Assembly (NCBI RefSeq): GCF_000350225.1
Contig: NW_005179058.1
Span: 311,633-375,632 of the forward strand
Direction: 5' to 3'
DNA: 64,000 nucleotides
DNA from: Chondrus crispus
Lineage: Eukaryota > Rhodophyta > Florideophyceae > Gigartinales > Gigartinaceae
Shown here: positions 1 through 10,950 of the stretch, in pieces
How the letters are laid out: the number at the start of each line of letters is the position of its first letter
Position numbering within the stretch: position 1 is the first letter of the stretch
Notes under the pieces: model-generated
What the model was told of the DNA's origin: nothing
What the model saw: only the letters and a program-made list of their open reading frames with translations
Databases searched by the model: none
Made by a program: the position numbers and the translations under genes

Positions 1-2045
1 CACCACATCTAATCTCTGGAAAAGCCTACTCGCCACCGTCCTCTAACAAACTGTGCACCCAGGCACCCCCATTGCTGTGCACTGCCAAAGCACCACTCAT
101 CGCTTTTCTGCTTCCATCGAAATGAATGCCCTCCTCCTCCCCCGTCCTCTTATGTTGTCTTCGCGACACCAACTGTCGTGTTCGCCCCAAACAGCACACG
201 CTCCGCCTCTACCCCGCAGCCGCCCCACCGCTTGGGCCAAAACTCCTCGATGTCGCTCTAGACACCTGGGCCCCTGTGCATGCGCCTGACGTTTTCGTAC
301 ACCACCGTCCCGCAGGCTCGCGCGCCCTGCTTCCCTTGACCGTCACCTCTGCCGCCGCCATGCTCCCCGGCTGTGGGTCTACAGAGTTCAGGCGAGTGTG
401 CCCCTTCCAAGTATTGTTGGCGAAGCAAAGGCCCTCCATCCCTTCACAGCAGAGAGCCCGATGTGTTCCACAAATCGCGCTCATTTTGACAGAGTCGACC
501 CTTCATGTCTAGATAAACGTGCATCCTTCCACCTGATGCCCACCTTGTCCACCTTGTGTTCCACATCAGCACATTGCGTGCATATCTTTCACAATCGCTC
601 AGCTCCCTCATGGTGAAAGCCGTTCCGGCCTATAGGGCAAGACTGCCAAGGCAGAAGCATGACCTTCCGTGTCCCCGTCCCAGACTGTCTTGAGAAGTCT
701 ACCGTCAACACGACTGTGGAAGCCGGCTCGGACACCCGGGCTTCAGCCTCCCTCATCACCAGAAACGGTCAGGCGAAACTGTGCGTTTCTTTTGGCGTGG
801 GAACAACTGCGATTTGCGCCCATGCCAAAGCCTCCAGAAGCACCTCTTTCTTTTTAAACACGAACCAAGAATTGAACTGATCGAATAAAAGAGACACCAT
901 ACCTTATATCAAACGTAATAGAGCACCATGCGAGAGCCACAAACGAATGTCTGAAGCACACTTTTGTTGGAAAGATGATGGGAGAATTGCGTCCAACTGC
1001 AGTTGTTGTTGGTACAGCAGTACGGTACTCAATCGTACCTTCAGTACGGTAGAGAGGGCTATTGGTGGTAGAGGCGGGTACAGCCAATGGAACGGCCTAA
1101 GTTCATGCCACGTCACGACACGTGATGCACATGTATCTTGCGGGAGAGACTCAAGACCTTGGTCATGTTTACTGACGGGCTCTCAAAGGCATGGTTATGT
1201 TGGGACGGGCTCTGTGACGAACGGAGAGACGGCGGTGTCAAGTACCATGCTGGAGCTGTATACACGTGTAACATAGGACATATCTGATCCGGCACGTCAG
1301 CGTGTGCTGTCACACATGTACGTTACAGCCCTTAAAATTTCAAATCCTGTATGGGCCACTCTGCGCTGGCGCATCTTGAGCTGAGCTTGCCATGCGGAGC
1401 AAATGCGGTCTACTGCAACCTGCGCGTCCCGAACCGGTGACCAACACCGCGCTCGCTTGTTGCAGAGCGACGTTCCCCAATTGCAAAAACGGCTTCTGAA
1501 GACCGCAAGGGCCGAACAGCTGCTTGAACGGTCACGGCACGGCAGGCAGCCTACAAAGAATTCCTTAAAACGCAAGTAATTGGTTCAAGATCGCAAAATA
1601 TTCATTTCCTTCCAGCTCCATCTTCACTTGCGTCACGTATGACCTGGCGCTTTGAAACCAGGGCATCCAGTTCGACCCCCTGCCCTTTGCGTGGTCTCAA
1701 GTTATACCCAAGTCATCCTTTCGGGACTAGACGGGACAGAAGAACAAAAACGGTTCACCCGCTCAGCATGCACACCTTCACCCATCGCTGTTAGAGGCGA
1801 ACGTGCAATTCCCGACGTTGATGCGTCATGGAATCCTGGTGACAGCGCGATGAATTTCCAATGCTTATACTGGCCCGCCGCAGCACCGCTTGCTTTGGAT
1901 ACAAGTATAGTAAGCCTTCACGATAACTCTTCTCTCATTTTCCTCAACCCCGTGACCATTACGAAGAAACAACTGAAGCACCTTATCAAGTCAGCATCTC
2001 TACACTCAAAACGCAAAACTGGCATGTTTTAGGACCGAAGCCGAT
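1..2045. other. Gene-poor stretch, no supported gene
   Basis: Only short frames overlapping on both strands occur here, with no recognisable domain and no consistent coding character. The stretch around 1009-1065 is rich in GTACGGTAC-type inverted repeats. I see no RNA gene, LTR or transposase. It may be diverged intergenic or old mobile DNA. Confidence 0.5.
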
Positions 2046-2639
2046 ATGCCTTTCCGAGACTTCATAGTCCTTGACGCAATTTTTGAGAATGGCGACGGCG
2101 CCTTGCAGCGTCGAGTAACCTCTGCCAACTGCTTTCCGACAGACGTTACAACAGACTGCGCTTCTCTATTATTTAGCACAGACGCAAGCGGTGGTTCCAT
2201 TGCCCTCCTGCCAACCGGCACCGTATGGTTCATCAGTGCCATGAAGAGCCCAACTTCTTGGAGCCTTGTGTCATTGTCCGGAGACACTGTCGCGACGGCG
2301 ACGAAACTGCGAAGAAGCAACTTCCTTGTTCAGCAGAACAACTTGGTGGTGTTGATGGTCCCTGGCGACCAGCCGGAATCATTCGCCTGTTGGACATCCG
2401 GTGATGCTTCGGCTCGACGTGGTCCGCGCGCCAAAACAACCGCAGCATCGGCAGATGTCCTGTTGGCGAATATTCGCATCGAGTCGAAGACCGCAGAAGC
2501 ACACCGTCTGACCTACGATCCTGCCAGGGGATCGGCAATTCCTCTCTTCTGTCTTTGGGTGGCCGAATTTCAAAGGCTGAGGAGGAAGGGACTTGTCAAA
2601 AGGACGAGGTGCCTGCTCGCGCCGCTTCAAAAGAGTTGA
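2046..2639 (+). CDS. Hypothetical protein, 197 aa
   Basis: An ATG-started frame of 197 codons, the longest in the first 6.5 kb. I do not recognise the protein. The first 120 residues have a mixed, globular-looking composition with alternating hydrophobic stretches. The C-terminal third becomes rich in Arg and Lys and ends in a basic tail. No signal peptide, membrane segment or known motif is visible. A shorter opposing frame overlaps it, so chance openness in this moderately GC-rich DNA cannot be excluded. Neighbours give no help: both sides are non-coding. It could equally be the remnant of a longer gene. Confidence 0.25.
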   Translation: MPFRDFIVLDAIFENGDGALQRRVTSANCFPTDVTTDCASLLFSTDASGGSIALLPTGTVWFISAMKSPTSWSLVSLSGDTVATATKLRRSNFLVQQNNLVVLMVPGDQPESFACWTSGDASARRGPRAKTTAASADVLLANIRIESKTAEAHRLTYDPARGSAIPLFCLWVAEFQRLRRKGLVKRTRCLLAPLQKS

Positions 2640-4099
2640 GATTTGTCATCCTTCTGTGACGTTTCACATGGCTTCTCTCGTTTGTGCTCTAGAAATTCCT
2701 GATGTAGTCCTCTGCTGATTGTAACATAGTTCAATATTTCGTAATCAATAGAGACATAACTAAACGATAACCCGATTGCCCGAATATCTTCCATGGTATC
2801 ATTTCAGGCTTTACGCCAGAGTCTTCTCAAACGATTATGGGAATTCTCTTGTAATTGGACCCTTAGTCATAGCCGCTTCTCTAGCAGTGCCGGTGACGTT
2901 TCCGCTATCCGGCCGCACAGGGCAGCCTGTCTTGTAGGGACCAAATACAGCCGATGAGCGACGACAAGTACTGTAAACAGGGAGAGCTATTGGTCCACCG
3001 TTCACACAGTGTGATGCAAGATCGATGCCTAGGTTTACTGATGCCCACTGACTGCCTACCTTATGTAGGGAAGCTAGAGTCTAGACGTACGTTGAACCTC
3101 ATATGAGGTCAAAAGTTACATTATTTTTCTAGACGAGGCAACACGCGATTTCACTTCTGTTTTCCGCAACCAGAAGGCCATCACTACAGATAAAGCACTT
3201 GCTTGTCCATTCTAGCGACAAGCGACTCTTTGGTGCACATAAAGGTGTTCAATAGAAAAAGTCGGTTTACAGTAAGCATTTTTCTTTAGGCTAATTTTAT
3301 ACCAGTAACATAGAAACATTGCGTAGAGTGCCTTCTATTGGTTTCTAACTTCAGAAAAATTATAAAACAAGTTTCTATTTTTCCTAGGAAAAATAGAAAC
3401 TGCGACCATCAAAGTTGAAAAGAAATAAAATTTTGTAATTTCTTATTTTTGCAATGGGTCATTCTGAGATTGGGAGGGGGACAAGGTCAAAATCTTTCGG
3501 TGTCAGGGGGGGACACATGATATTGTATCGATACAGTAGCAGACAGGTGCATTTTGTTTCTTGTTTTTATTGAGATTGCAAGGAATACAGTACACGTATA
3601 ATATGTTACAATGCATACCTCAATTCCTGAGAATGACCCTTTTATTTTTGCCACGCAAAGCGCGGGAGACTTTTCGGGTTCTCGATCTCGGAGAGTTGTG
3701 GGAGGCGGTTTCAGGCTGCCGCCAGTTCACTTGCTTAGCATGATGAGGAATAAATGTTTGACAAGTGTGCGCGATAATGCATTACGACCATTCATTCGCC
3801 AGTTTATGACCGGAGATTGATTTGTTTTGAATTGCTGGCCGAGACAAATAAGCGAAACTTTTCGTTCGGATAGAAGGGCACACTCTCCAAAAGTCGAGAC
3901 AGTCCATTTGCCTGATATCAGACGTCGCCGCGCATCGCGACGCTCTGGGACACCATCTCTGGGACCCAAACTTTAGGATGTCCATCCGCCCACTACGCCT
4001 CCCAAAGTTTGGGATGTGGTTTGAGCTGCAAACTTCAGCTGTCCACCCGCCCCATTCGCCTCAGTGCGCCTCTCGACCAGAGCCATAGTGATGTAGAGG
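2640..4099. other. Non-coding stretch, AT-rich centre
   Basis: No supported gene. Around 3230-3440 the sequence is AT-rich, with several TAGAAAC/GTTTCTA words arranged as inverted repeats around the palindrome at 3370-3401, which suggests a small decayed DNA element. G-rich runs follow at about 3470-3515. Confidence 0.45.
3370..3401. repeat. 32-bp perfect palindrome
   Basis: The two 16-base arms are exact reverse complements meeting at CCTAGG, with GTTTCTATTTTTCC as the left arm core. The flanks hold further copies of the TAGAAAC word. It may be the centre of a short inverted-repeat transposon or a cruciform-prone site. Confidence 0.8.
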
Positions 4100-4580
4100 A
4101 TGGTCTTCGCAGACCCGGGGGAGGAACGCCAGGATTCCGTGTTCAATGGCCTGCAGCGCGTCCCGCCTGACGCCTCCATCGTGTGCGTGCATGACGCTGC
4201 GAGACCGCTTGTCCCCGAGGATAACGCAAGAGACGTGCTTCGGGACGTCATGATACATGGGACGGCGGATCTGGGAGTCCCGTCTAAGGCGACGATTCAG
4301 GAGAGCGAGGATGGTAGCTTTGTGCTCAAAACGACCCCGAGAAAGCGATTGTGGGATTCAAACTCCGCAGGTCATTAAACCGCCCTTGCGGAGGAAAGGG
4401 TTTCAAAAAGTTAAAGCGGAGAATGTCGACGTCGCCGATGACGTTTCCATTGTCGAGTGTCTCGATGAACCAGTGAAAATCACGTTAGGTGAATATACTA
4501 ATACCAAGCTAACTACGCCGAAAGAAATGAACATCGCTGAATCCATTTTGAAGCAACGAGTATTTACGCCAGCGTCATAG
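4100..4580 (+). pseudogene. ispD: ispD fragment (MEP cytidylyltransferase), broken
   Basis: 2-C-methyl-D-erythritol 4-phosphate cytidylyltransferase makes CDP-ME from CTP and MEP in plastid isoprenoid synthesis. The central and C-terminal parts are clear: ERQDSVFNGLQ, then CVHDAARPLV, LGVPSKATI, KRLW, and in another frame IQTPQVIKP, DDVSIVE and TNTKLTTPKEMNIAESIL. The HDAARP Asp and the Lys of the TKLTTP segment are kept. The frame changes between Trp of KRLW and IQTPQ near 4355, a net loss of two bases in an LWxxQTPQ motif, too small to be an intron. The N-terminal CTP-binding part (glycine-rich loop with Arg and PKQ) is absent upstream, where a stop lies directly before 4100. The wording resembles plant plastid IspD more than bacterial forms. 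This is a truncated, frameshifted relic; a full copy should exist elsewhere. Confidence 0.88.
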
Positions 4581-5456
4581 CAGGAAGTGTAATACACTCT
4601 TTCGGACCAGCAACCCGCGTCCGACCACATCTCATTTAATTTCGAAACGTAACCGTGGGTTTCGTGCCTATTCTGAGACATATCTTTGTATGTCTTAAGT
4701 TACATACAGAGTTAGTGAGCTAGTTAGTTGTCGGCGATTTCAGAAACCATGGATACATCGCTGTTTTCGTCTGCAGCCAATGAGTCGGAGGCTTGTCGTG
4801 AGGTGGCATCGAAAATATGTCATCGTCCTCGTCGCTATCATTGTTTAGGGTATCCTCGCGGAACCTGTGATCGATCTCTGCTCCTGGGAAACCCTCTGGG
4901 TCTCTTGCGCACGTGTTTGGCACATCTTCCATGTCATCTGAACCATCTGAAAAAATTAGAACGGGGTCCAGGGCATCTTCATCAAGTCCCGTGTTCTCTA
5001 GTGTTGGTATTGCCACCGTACGAACGTGAGACGTGCCTTCAGCCGCTGTAGATAGACTTTCAAAGCTGAAGAAATCACCTTTCCCTTGCCTTCGCGTCCT
5101 TCCTAGTCTGTCCCTAGTCTGTCCCTCTCCACTTTATTGCTTGTGATTAGGCTAGCTTCCGAAGTGCGCAATCGTGTTTCCTCGACAATCACGCATAATT
5201 GGTTGCTTTCCTCTTCCGCGATGAATGCGATGTCGTGGCCGTGAGACCACAGAAGTCCCGTAGCTGAAGTGATGGGGAGAAAAAGTGGTCAGAAGAGGTG
5301 TTCTCAGTGAGAACTTCTCACCAGCCCGCTCTCAAGAGCTCTCAAGGGCGGGCTGGTATTGCCGCTGTAGTACAGGCGCTATGCGGCAGAGAACGAGGCC
5401 TCAGTCTCTGGGGCGGAAGCGGAGGTTGGTCCGGGCTCTGGACCAGTGCCACTGGC

Positions 5457-5482
5457 CCTCTTGCCTCATGTGAGGCAAGAGG
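5457..5482. repeat. 12-bp-stem hairpin
   Basis: Perfect inverted repeat with arm CCTCTTGCCTCA, a two-base centre TG, and the exact complement. It lies inside a wider, weaker inverted repeat of CTCTGGACC-type words (5435-5500). No gene directly adjoins it, so a terminator role is not supported. Confidence 0.7.
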
Positions 5483-5801
5483 TCCAGATCCAGAGCCTGA
5501 GGATATCACAGTAACCTTGTTCAGGGGTCTCGCGCAGCCCCGAGATAGAGTCTATTCTCCATCTGATTGACATGGCTGCTTTTCCCAGTGTGGTATAAGC
5601 CCAAACGGAAATTAGATTAGGATCGGATCAGGGACAGTAAGGCGACGAGCCTTACAGCCATGCGCGCACACACGAGTCCTCCGCGTGTACGGGACGCGTA
5701 CTACACGTGGAATGTCATCCCCGCCGGCTGACAGCGTTACAGTGTCGGTAGACCGGCACTACTGTAGAGTTATGATAGACTACAATGTACATTAAATATG
5801 A

Positions 5802-5865
5802 GCGGACCGCCGGCGGTGGAGGACGACAAGGGGGGACTTGTCAAGCATCCTCCACCTTGGTCCGC
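5802..5865. repeat. 64-nt long hairpin
   Basis: Three nested complementary blocks pair in order: GCGGACC with GGTCCGC, GGTGGAGGA with TCCTCCACC, and GACAAG with CTTGTC, leaving a short G-rich loop. The spacing resembles a structured RNA or a tiny inverted-repeat element. Confidence 0.65.
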
Positions 5866-6538
5866 CCGCTTCCTTTTAGGTACTTCCGTCCGTTTTACCT
5901 AGGAGTAGCACCGCGCGCGGGTTGAGGACGCGCGTAGCACGCCCACGAGCCGGCTCCGCCTCCGCCCGTCGGTACTGGATCGTCACCCAGTACCGCTCCG
6001 GGGCGTCGAGGCGTAGAACCGCTGGCGCGTGCGCGCGTCCTCCCCGATCCCGCTCTACCACCGCTACCTCGAGCCCGTGCTCGGTACCGTGGGTGGGCCG
6101 TGCTTCTTTCTTCCCGCCGATCGGGGTCTTTCCGAACTGTCACTACTCACCCCTCTCGTCGTTGGGGGTGATTATACTACACCCATGAGCCTCGAAAGTA
6201 CCCTATGTTGAACGTGACAGCTTTTAAAACGGCACACGTGCGCATTACCACGACGCACAAGTTGGCAACGTGTTAATAACACCTTGCACGTAAAGGCAAC
6301 GTGTAAGTCGTGGCTACCATTGTCTAAAGTCGTTTCTTCATGAAGAATCATGAAGTTTCTCAGTTTCTGCATGAATAAACAGGCAAAAAGTAAAAAGAAT
6401 CTTGCGTCTGAGATATCGCACCACTCCCTTGCGGTGGAAGAAAGAGGATTGTGCTTGCCATCATCCGAGATAAATATCTGCAATGACATTCCCCTTCCTC
6501 GTGTCCCGCTCTCCGCATATTCCCCTCCTTAACGCGCC

Positions 6539-7252
6539 ATGATTCTGCCCCCCAATGCACAAGTCATCCGCCCGTCCGCTCTCTCGGCCGGCGCCATAGT
6601 CGTCACAACCATCGGCTCCATCGTCGCCGCCATCATGGTCACCGTAGTCCTCGTGCTACTCTTCAGGCTCTGCTTCAAGGCGACCTCAATGCAGCCCAAC
6701 AGCAGCGCACCCGCCTCGAGGCATGACGGAGAGGACCACGGCAAGCACTGTGGAACGATTGCGAGCCCACCCGAGACATTTTATGGCCCATTGTGGGGGT
6801 ACATGAGAAAAAGCCCCTCGGAGTCGAGGCCTTCCGCCGTCCCACCCGGCGCAGTTGCGACCGCAATGCAGCCCCAGAGCAGCGCACCCGCCTCGAAGCA
6901 TCAAGACAAGCAGGATGGAACAGAAGCGAGCACACACACGCCCAGCAAAGTAGTCCGTGCACCTCATCGCGCAAATCTGCGACAGAACCGCGTCGCGCTA
7001 TTTCGCAACGCGCGCGCTAGTCACTGGATGATACCACGCACGCGCTTGCGGAAGCGACTACATTTACCGCACGCCTGTCTGACTGCCGCCGGACGTGTGC
7101 GCAAGCCGGCTGCGCCGTTTGATGAAGGGCGGGTACCGTGCGTCGCGATGTGTAAGGGTTGCATATGCGGGCATATTTCACCACGCTGCACACCAGGGGG
7201 AAATGAAGCCATGTCGGAGACAGGGAGGACACGCAGCAACGCCCCTGTTTGA
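6539..7252 (+). CDS. Possible single-pass membrane protein, 237 aa
   Basis: ATG-started frame of 237 codons. Residues about 17-46 form a long uncharged helix rich in Ala, Val, Ile and Leu followed by Arg and Lys, typical of one transmembrane segment with a cytosolic basic flank. The rest is Ser/Pro/Ala-rich, then Arg-rich, with a few Cys residues near the end. A short unit reading QPxSSAPAS plus H occurs twice (about residues 50 and 110, DNA near 6690 and 6868), so part of the gene is an internal duplication of about 178 bp. I recognise no family. Several shadow frames are open on the other strand because the DNA is GC-rich, so this remains tentative. Confidence 0.4.
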   Translation: MILPPNAQVIRPSALSAGAIVVTTIGSIVAAIMVTVVLVLLFRLCFKATSMQPNSSAPASRHDGEDHGKHCGTIASPPETFYGPLWGYMRKSPSESRPSAVPPGAVATAMQPQSSAPASKHQDKQDGTEASTHTPSKVVRAPHRANLRQNRVALFRNARASHWMIPRTRLRKRLHLPHACLTAAGRVRKPAAPFDEGRVPCVAMCKGCICGHISPRCTPGGNEAMSETGRTRSNAPV

Positions 7253-8177
7253 CGGGCTCGCTGCGAAATTGAGGGACGTCCCAGCCGACCCTTTTTTTGT
7301 TATGCCACAGACCAACCAGAACTTTCTGTCAGAGCTGGGGGCGCGACCGTGGAAAGTCGGACATCCACGAAAAATTGCGTACTCTCCCGCTTAATTGCGG
7401 GTACTTTGCCGGTACCAGCAGAGAAAGAACATTGTTGTAACCTGTTGACAGCTAAAAAAGGGGGGGCTGCGAGCGTAGGGGAGAGAGAAAAGCGAGATGT
7501 TTATTTCAAGAGGGGGGGTCGGTCCGGGTGTCGTTGTTCTGTTCTGCCCTTCGCGGGGTGTCGCGGCGCGCCCCTTTCTCTTATAGAGGGGCCGCCAACG
7601 TCTTCCACTTCACAGGCCCGCCGCTCTTCAAAGGGAGATTGTCCACGTGTACACCTGGCGTACACGTAGACCAATAAAATCACGTTTTGAAGGCTTTGGT
7701 CCTGGGGCCACTCCTGGGTACTGTACCCTGTACAGTACCCCAAATCTCCCCCATTCGACCCCCTCCCCAGCCCCACACCCGGGCAGGGGCAACATATATA
7801 CTGACCGCTGGCCGCTCTTTTGCTCCTGGTGCTCGGCTTGAGTCAGGGAACCGGCGCTCGACCTTGACGATCCAATTGACACAATTTAGTGTCACCGTCG
7901 ACACCAATCCCCCAATCGCTCCACGTTGCCACGTGTGTTCCTGGAGCCTCACTGTAAGTATTTTTCTCTAACCTTAATCCATTGTTCACACAACTTGAGT
8001 GCACATACTAACTACTTTTTTTTCATCACTTCTGCACGAAGTTCGTTCATAGCGTGACACAGATTCGGGCGTTTGCTTGACATAGATACTTGACTTGATT
8101 GCTTGTGTGGCAGTACTCAGGTGGGGTTTTAGTCCTCGAGTCTGCCCCTGGCAGGCGGTCTCATTTGGCATGGAAAC
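7253..8177. other. Non-coding, promoter-like sequence
   Basis: No supported gene. A perfect inverted repeat lies at 7716-7740. A TATA-like word (CATATATAC) lies near 7792, and a CTGTAAGT donor-like word near 7951. This could be the promoter and leader of an unrecognised transcript, or a solo LTR; no second copy is present in the window to test that. Confidence 0.35.
7716..7740. repeat. 11-bp-stem hairpin
   Basis: GGGTACTGTAC, loop CCT, then the exact complement GTACAGTACCC. It sits about 50 bp upstream of the TATA-like word near 7792, so it may be a protein-binding palindrome. Confidence 0.7.
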
Positions 8178-8612
8178 ATGAATCAAACTGTGCTTCTCTC
8201 TGCATTCACCCGGCGCGGCTGCTGCCTCGTCTTCTTCGTCAACTGCAGCGCTTCCGGCGTTGTTCTCTACGAAAGAAACATCACGGGCACCTTCTTCTAC
8301 GCAGGCTTCTCCAAGGGATTGTTCTCGGCCTCCGACGGCATGCTGTCATTCACCTTTTCCCAGGAGATGAAACGAGTTATCCTGAGCATTCCGGCCCTGG
8401 TGCACGACGCCCAGATGGCGTACGCCGCTACAGGTATCTTCTTCGTCACATGCAGTGGGTTTTCATTGGAGCTGTCGTTTCTAATTTCTAAATGCATAAA
8501 AGGGTCCCATACATCTTACGTAGCCCTCAGCAATAACGCAATTACCTATTTTGCTACAATCCATATGCGTCTTCACTCCATGGTGTCCTGCTCACTTTTC
8601 CTTGCACGATAG
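8178..8612 (+). CDS. Hypothetical protein, 144 aa
   Basis: ATG-started frame with a hydrophobic, aromatic-rich composition (many Phe, Ser, Leu, Ala). No motif recognised. Its 3' end overlaps, on the opposite strand, a gypsy integrase fragment starting near 8573, which argues that at least the last part is a shadow. Opposing frames of 60-70 codons also cover it. Kept only as a possible small gene. Confidence 0.18.
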   Translation: MNQTVLLSAFTRRGCCLVFFVNCSASGVVLYERNITGTFFYAGFSKGLFSASDGMLSFTFSQEMKRVILSIPALVHDAQMAYAATGIFFVTCSGFSLELSFLISKCIKGSHTSYVALSNNAITYFATIHMRLHSMVSCSLFLAR

Positions 8613-8884
8613 GGTACGAGTCGACGAGCATGACTAGGTTTCCTGGATACTCTGCCGTGCTGCGACGCTAGCACGTATCGCGGGTGGTGAACTTTCAAGA
8701 CGCGGCACGGGCCGTAGAACTTGGAAACGAACGCAGGCCATTTCGTACCACCGAATGAAGTTCCCCGAGCGACAAGAACTTTGTCTCCTACTTCGAAGAA
8801 GTGAGACGACGACGCTACGAGCTTTTTTTCCACAAAGGCCCCTGAGCGAACTGCTCGTGGGACAGATCCAGTCAGAAGCTCCAA
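8573..8884 (-). mobile_element. Ty3/gypsy integrase C-terminal fragment, second lineage
   Basis: About 100 codons matching the SH3-like C-terminal part of a gypsy integrase: FEVGDKVLVARG, then FVSKFYGPCRVLKV and a basic tail. The sequence differs from the integrase C-terminus of the other gypsy copies here (38747-39193), so it is a separate lineage. It is a lone piece, truncated, butting directly onto the old gypsy copy to its right. Fossil; no LTR seen. Confidence 0.7.
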
Positions 8885-8931
8885 ACGACGATGATGGTCT
8901 AAGGAAGGAACAACTAGGCTTGCACCTGTTT

Positions 8932-9790
8932 CTGCGCAGCTGATATCTTCTTCAACGGTACGGTTCGTACCAGTTTCGAGTATCGATCGCTGATCACGAG
9001 AATATACCGATTTCCTGGTTTAGTTGTGATTAGCTCGCCGAGGATGTCGATGGCGACAAACTCCAGCGGAGCTTTGGGCGTGAACAGCTTCATTTCCTTC
9101 GTGTTTTTTCTCAACTTCACCCTTTCCCGCGCGCATGCGGCGCAATTTTTCGCGACTGCAAAGCAGTCTAGGGCCATCGTGGGCCAATAAAAATATCTTC
9201 TCAATGTCTTGTAAAGTTTCCTGCCTCCCGGGTGGCCTGCCAATTTTGCGTAGTGGCTCAACCCTAGGACGCGGTCCCTTAACGATTGTGGTATCACTAC
9301 TTGTACAAACTCCGCTGCGGTACGGCATAGAGTTCCTTCGAGTTCCTCGATCTCCATGCTGAACGTTCTCACCTTTCCAGCGTCCATTTCTTTCTTGATG
9401 CGGTTGCAGAAGGGGTCGACGGCTTGCTCGCGAATGAGCTCCTCCGGAGTGACAGCTTGGAATTGATCGAGGTGCTCAGGGGCGGTCCCCCCCTCAAGAG
9501 CGAGGATGTCGTCTAACCCGTCAAAACTGTCCTCTTCCTCCACTGTACCCTCGGCCGGTTCGGCCATAAAGCATGGAATTTCGTCGTCGATTTCGTCGAC
9601 GGTTTCTTCAGCGGTCCGTAGTCTTGACAGAGCATCAGCGTGGCTGTTAGCCTTGCCCTTCTTGTACTTGATTTCGAAATCAAATTCCGAGAGGCGGAGC
9701 CTCCATCGGATTAATCTCCCGCTGGGGTCGGTTACGTTCATCAACCACCTCAATGAGGCATGGTCGGTATGCACAATGAAGTGCTCGCCA
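8932..9790 (-). pseudogene. gypsy RNase H end and integrase
   Basis: Begins with HTDHASLRWL (RNase H end), then the linker, the HHCC zinc domain (H-x-H pair in LSHYAKLAGHPG, C-x2-C in NCAACARE) and the integrase core start VAIDILGE with SDRYSKLVRTVPL. The core stops part way, where the element is cut. Fossil. Confidence 0.88.
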
Positions 9791-9804
9791 TATAGATATA
9801 GTCA

Positions 9805-10950
9805 TTAAGTCTGTACTGCCCAGATTACCGCTAGGCATTCCTTTTCTGATACAGAATAGTTTCTCTCGGTTGCGGCTAACGTTCTTGAAAAGAACCCGAT
9901 GGGTTTACGTTGCGCATCCGGATGCGTTTGAAATAATGCAGCGCCGATTTGATAGTCGCTTGCATCGGTGTCCACCGAGTATGGTAGGTCCTTCTTCGGC
10001 AGCACCAACACCGGTGGCGCCAAGATAGCGTCTTGGAGCTCATGAAAAGCCTTTTCGCACGGTTCGTCGAATCCTTCCAACTGGACCGGTTGTCCCTTCT
10101 TCAATAGTTGATTGAGCGGATGCGCAACTTTCGCATAATGCGGAACGAATCTGCGGTGGACATTACAGAGTCCGAAGAAGCTTTTGAGTTGGGTCTGCGT
10201 TTGAGGGTACCTCACTTGTTCCAATGCGGCGGTTCGCGCGGCGTCAACTTCCAATGTACCCGGTCGAACGACATGGCCCAGGTACTTGATCTTTTCGACG
10301 AAAAATTCGCACTTGCGAAGCTTGAGCTTCGCACCTGCCTTTTCCAATACAGACAATATTTCGTCAACGTGGACGATGTGCTCCTCCCAGGATTTGCTGA
10401 AAATTATGATGTCATCCAGATACACCAAACAGCATTTCCAACGGAACGGAGAGAGCAGGATATCCATTGTTCTCTGAAACGTCGCTGGCGCGTTAGTTAG
10501 CCCGAAGGGCATTCTTGAAAAACGGTAAAGACCTGGGTGACACGAAAAAGCTGTCTTGTCGCGGTCCGCTTCCGGAATGGGCATCTGCCAATACCCTGAA
10601 ATCGCGTCCAACGCGGAAAAGACCTTGGTGTCTCCCAACGAGTCCAAACACTCATCCATGCGCGGCAAAGGGTACGTGTCCTTCACCGTTACCGCGTTTA
10701 ACCGGCGGTAGTCGACACAAAAGCTCATCGATCCGTCCGGCTTGGGCACTAATAAAACGGGCGACGCCCATTCTGACTGCGCCGGCTCGATGACTCCTGC
10801 TTCTAACATCTTCTGTACTTCTGCGTCCTCGACCTCCCGAGCCTTTGGACCGGCTCGGTAGGGAGCTTGTGCAATTGGCCTTGTATCCGGGGTCAATTCA
10901 ATCCGGTGGACCGTGGTGTGGGTCTCACCAAGGGTCCCATCCCCCATGCG
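9805..10950 (-). pseudogene. gypsy reverse transcriptase and start of RNase H
   Basis: Shows the ordered RT blocks: APYRAGP, VLLVPKPDGSMSFCVDYRRLN, YPLPRMDE, FSALDAISGYWQ, FSRMPFGLTNAPATFQ and the catalytic LVYLDDIIIF, then the thumb and connection (FFGLCNVHRRF), then the start of the RNase H domain (YSVDTDASDYQIGA). A typical chromovirus-type RT. Part of the broken element. Confidence 0.9.

Larger units (their letters stand above)
4581..6538. other. Intergenic, hairpin-rich, no firm gene
   Basis: A minus-strand frame at 4720-5016 (98 codons, GTG start) encodes an acidic, Asp-rich peptide with DDMED and DSDEDDD. It has no known domain and no upstream ATG, so I do not call it a gene. From 5300 to 6120 the DNA is GC-rich and packed with inverted repeats: arms at 5320-5328/5349-5357, 5457-5482 and 5802-5865, and a GGTACTGG/CCAGTACC pair near 5970-5995. 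Frames there are arginine-rich by composition only. It may be a structured non-coding transcript or an old element terminus. Confidence 0.4.

Noticed and set aside
4720-5016. Acidic 98-aa minus-strand protein
   Set aside because: No ATG at its start, no family, opposed by another frame of similar length; not enough support for a gene.
5876-6143. Arg/Gly-rich proteins on both strands
   Set aside because: Composition follows from the GC-rich hairpin region; overlapping frames with no motif.
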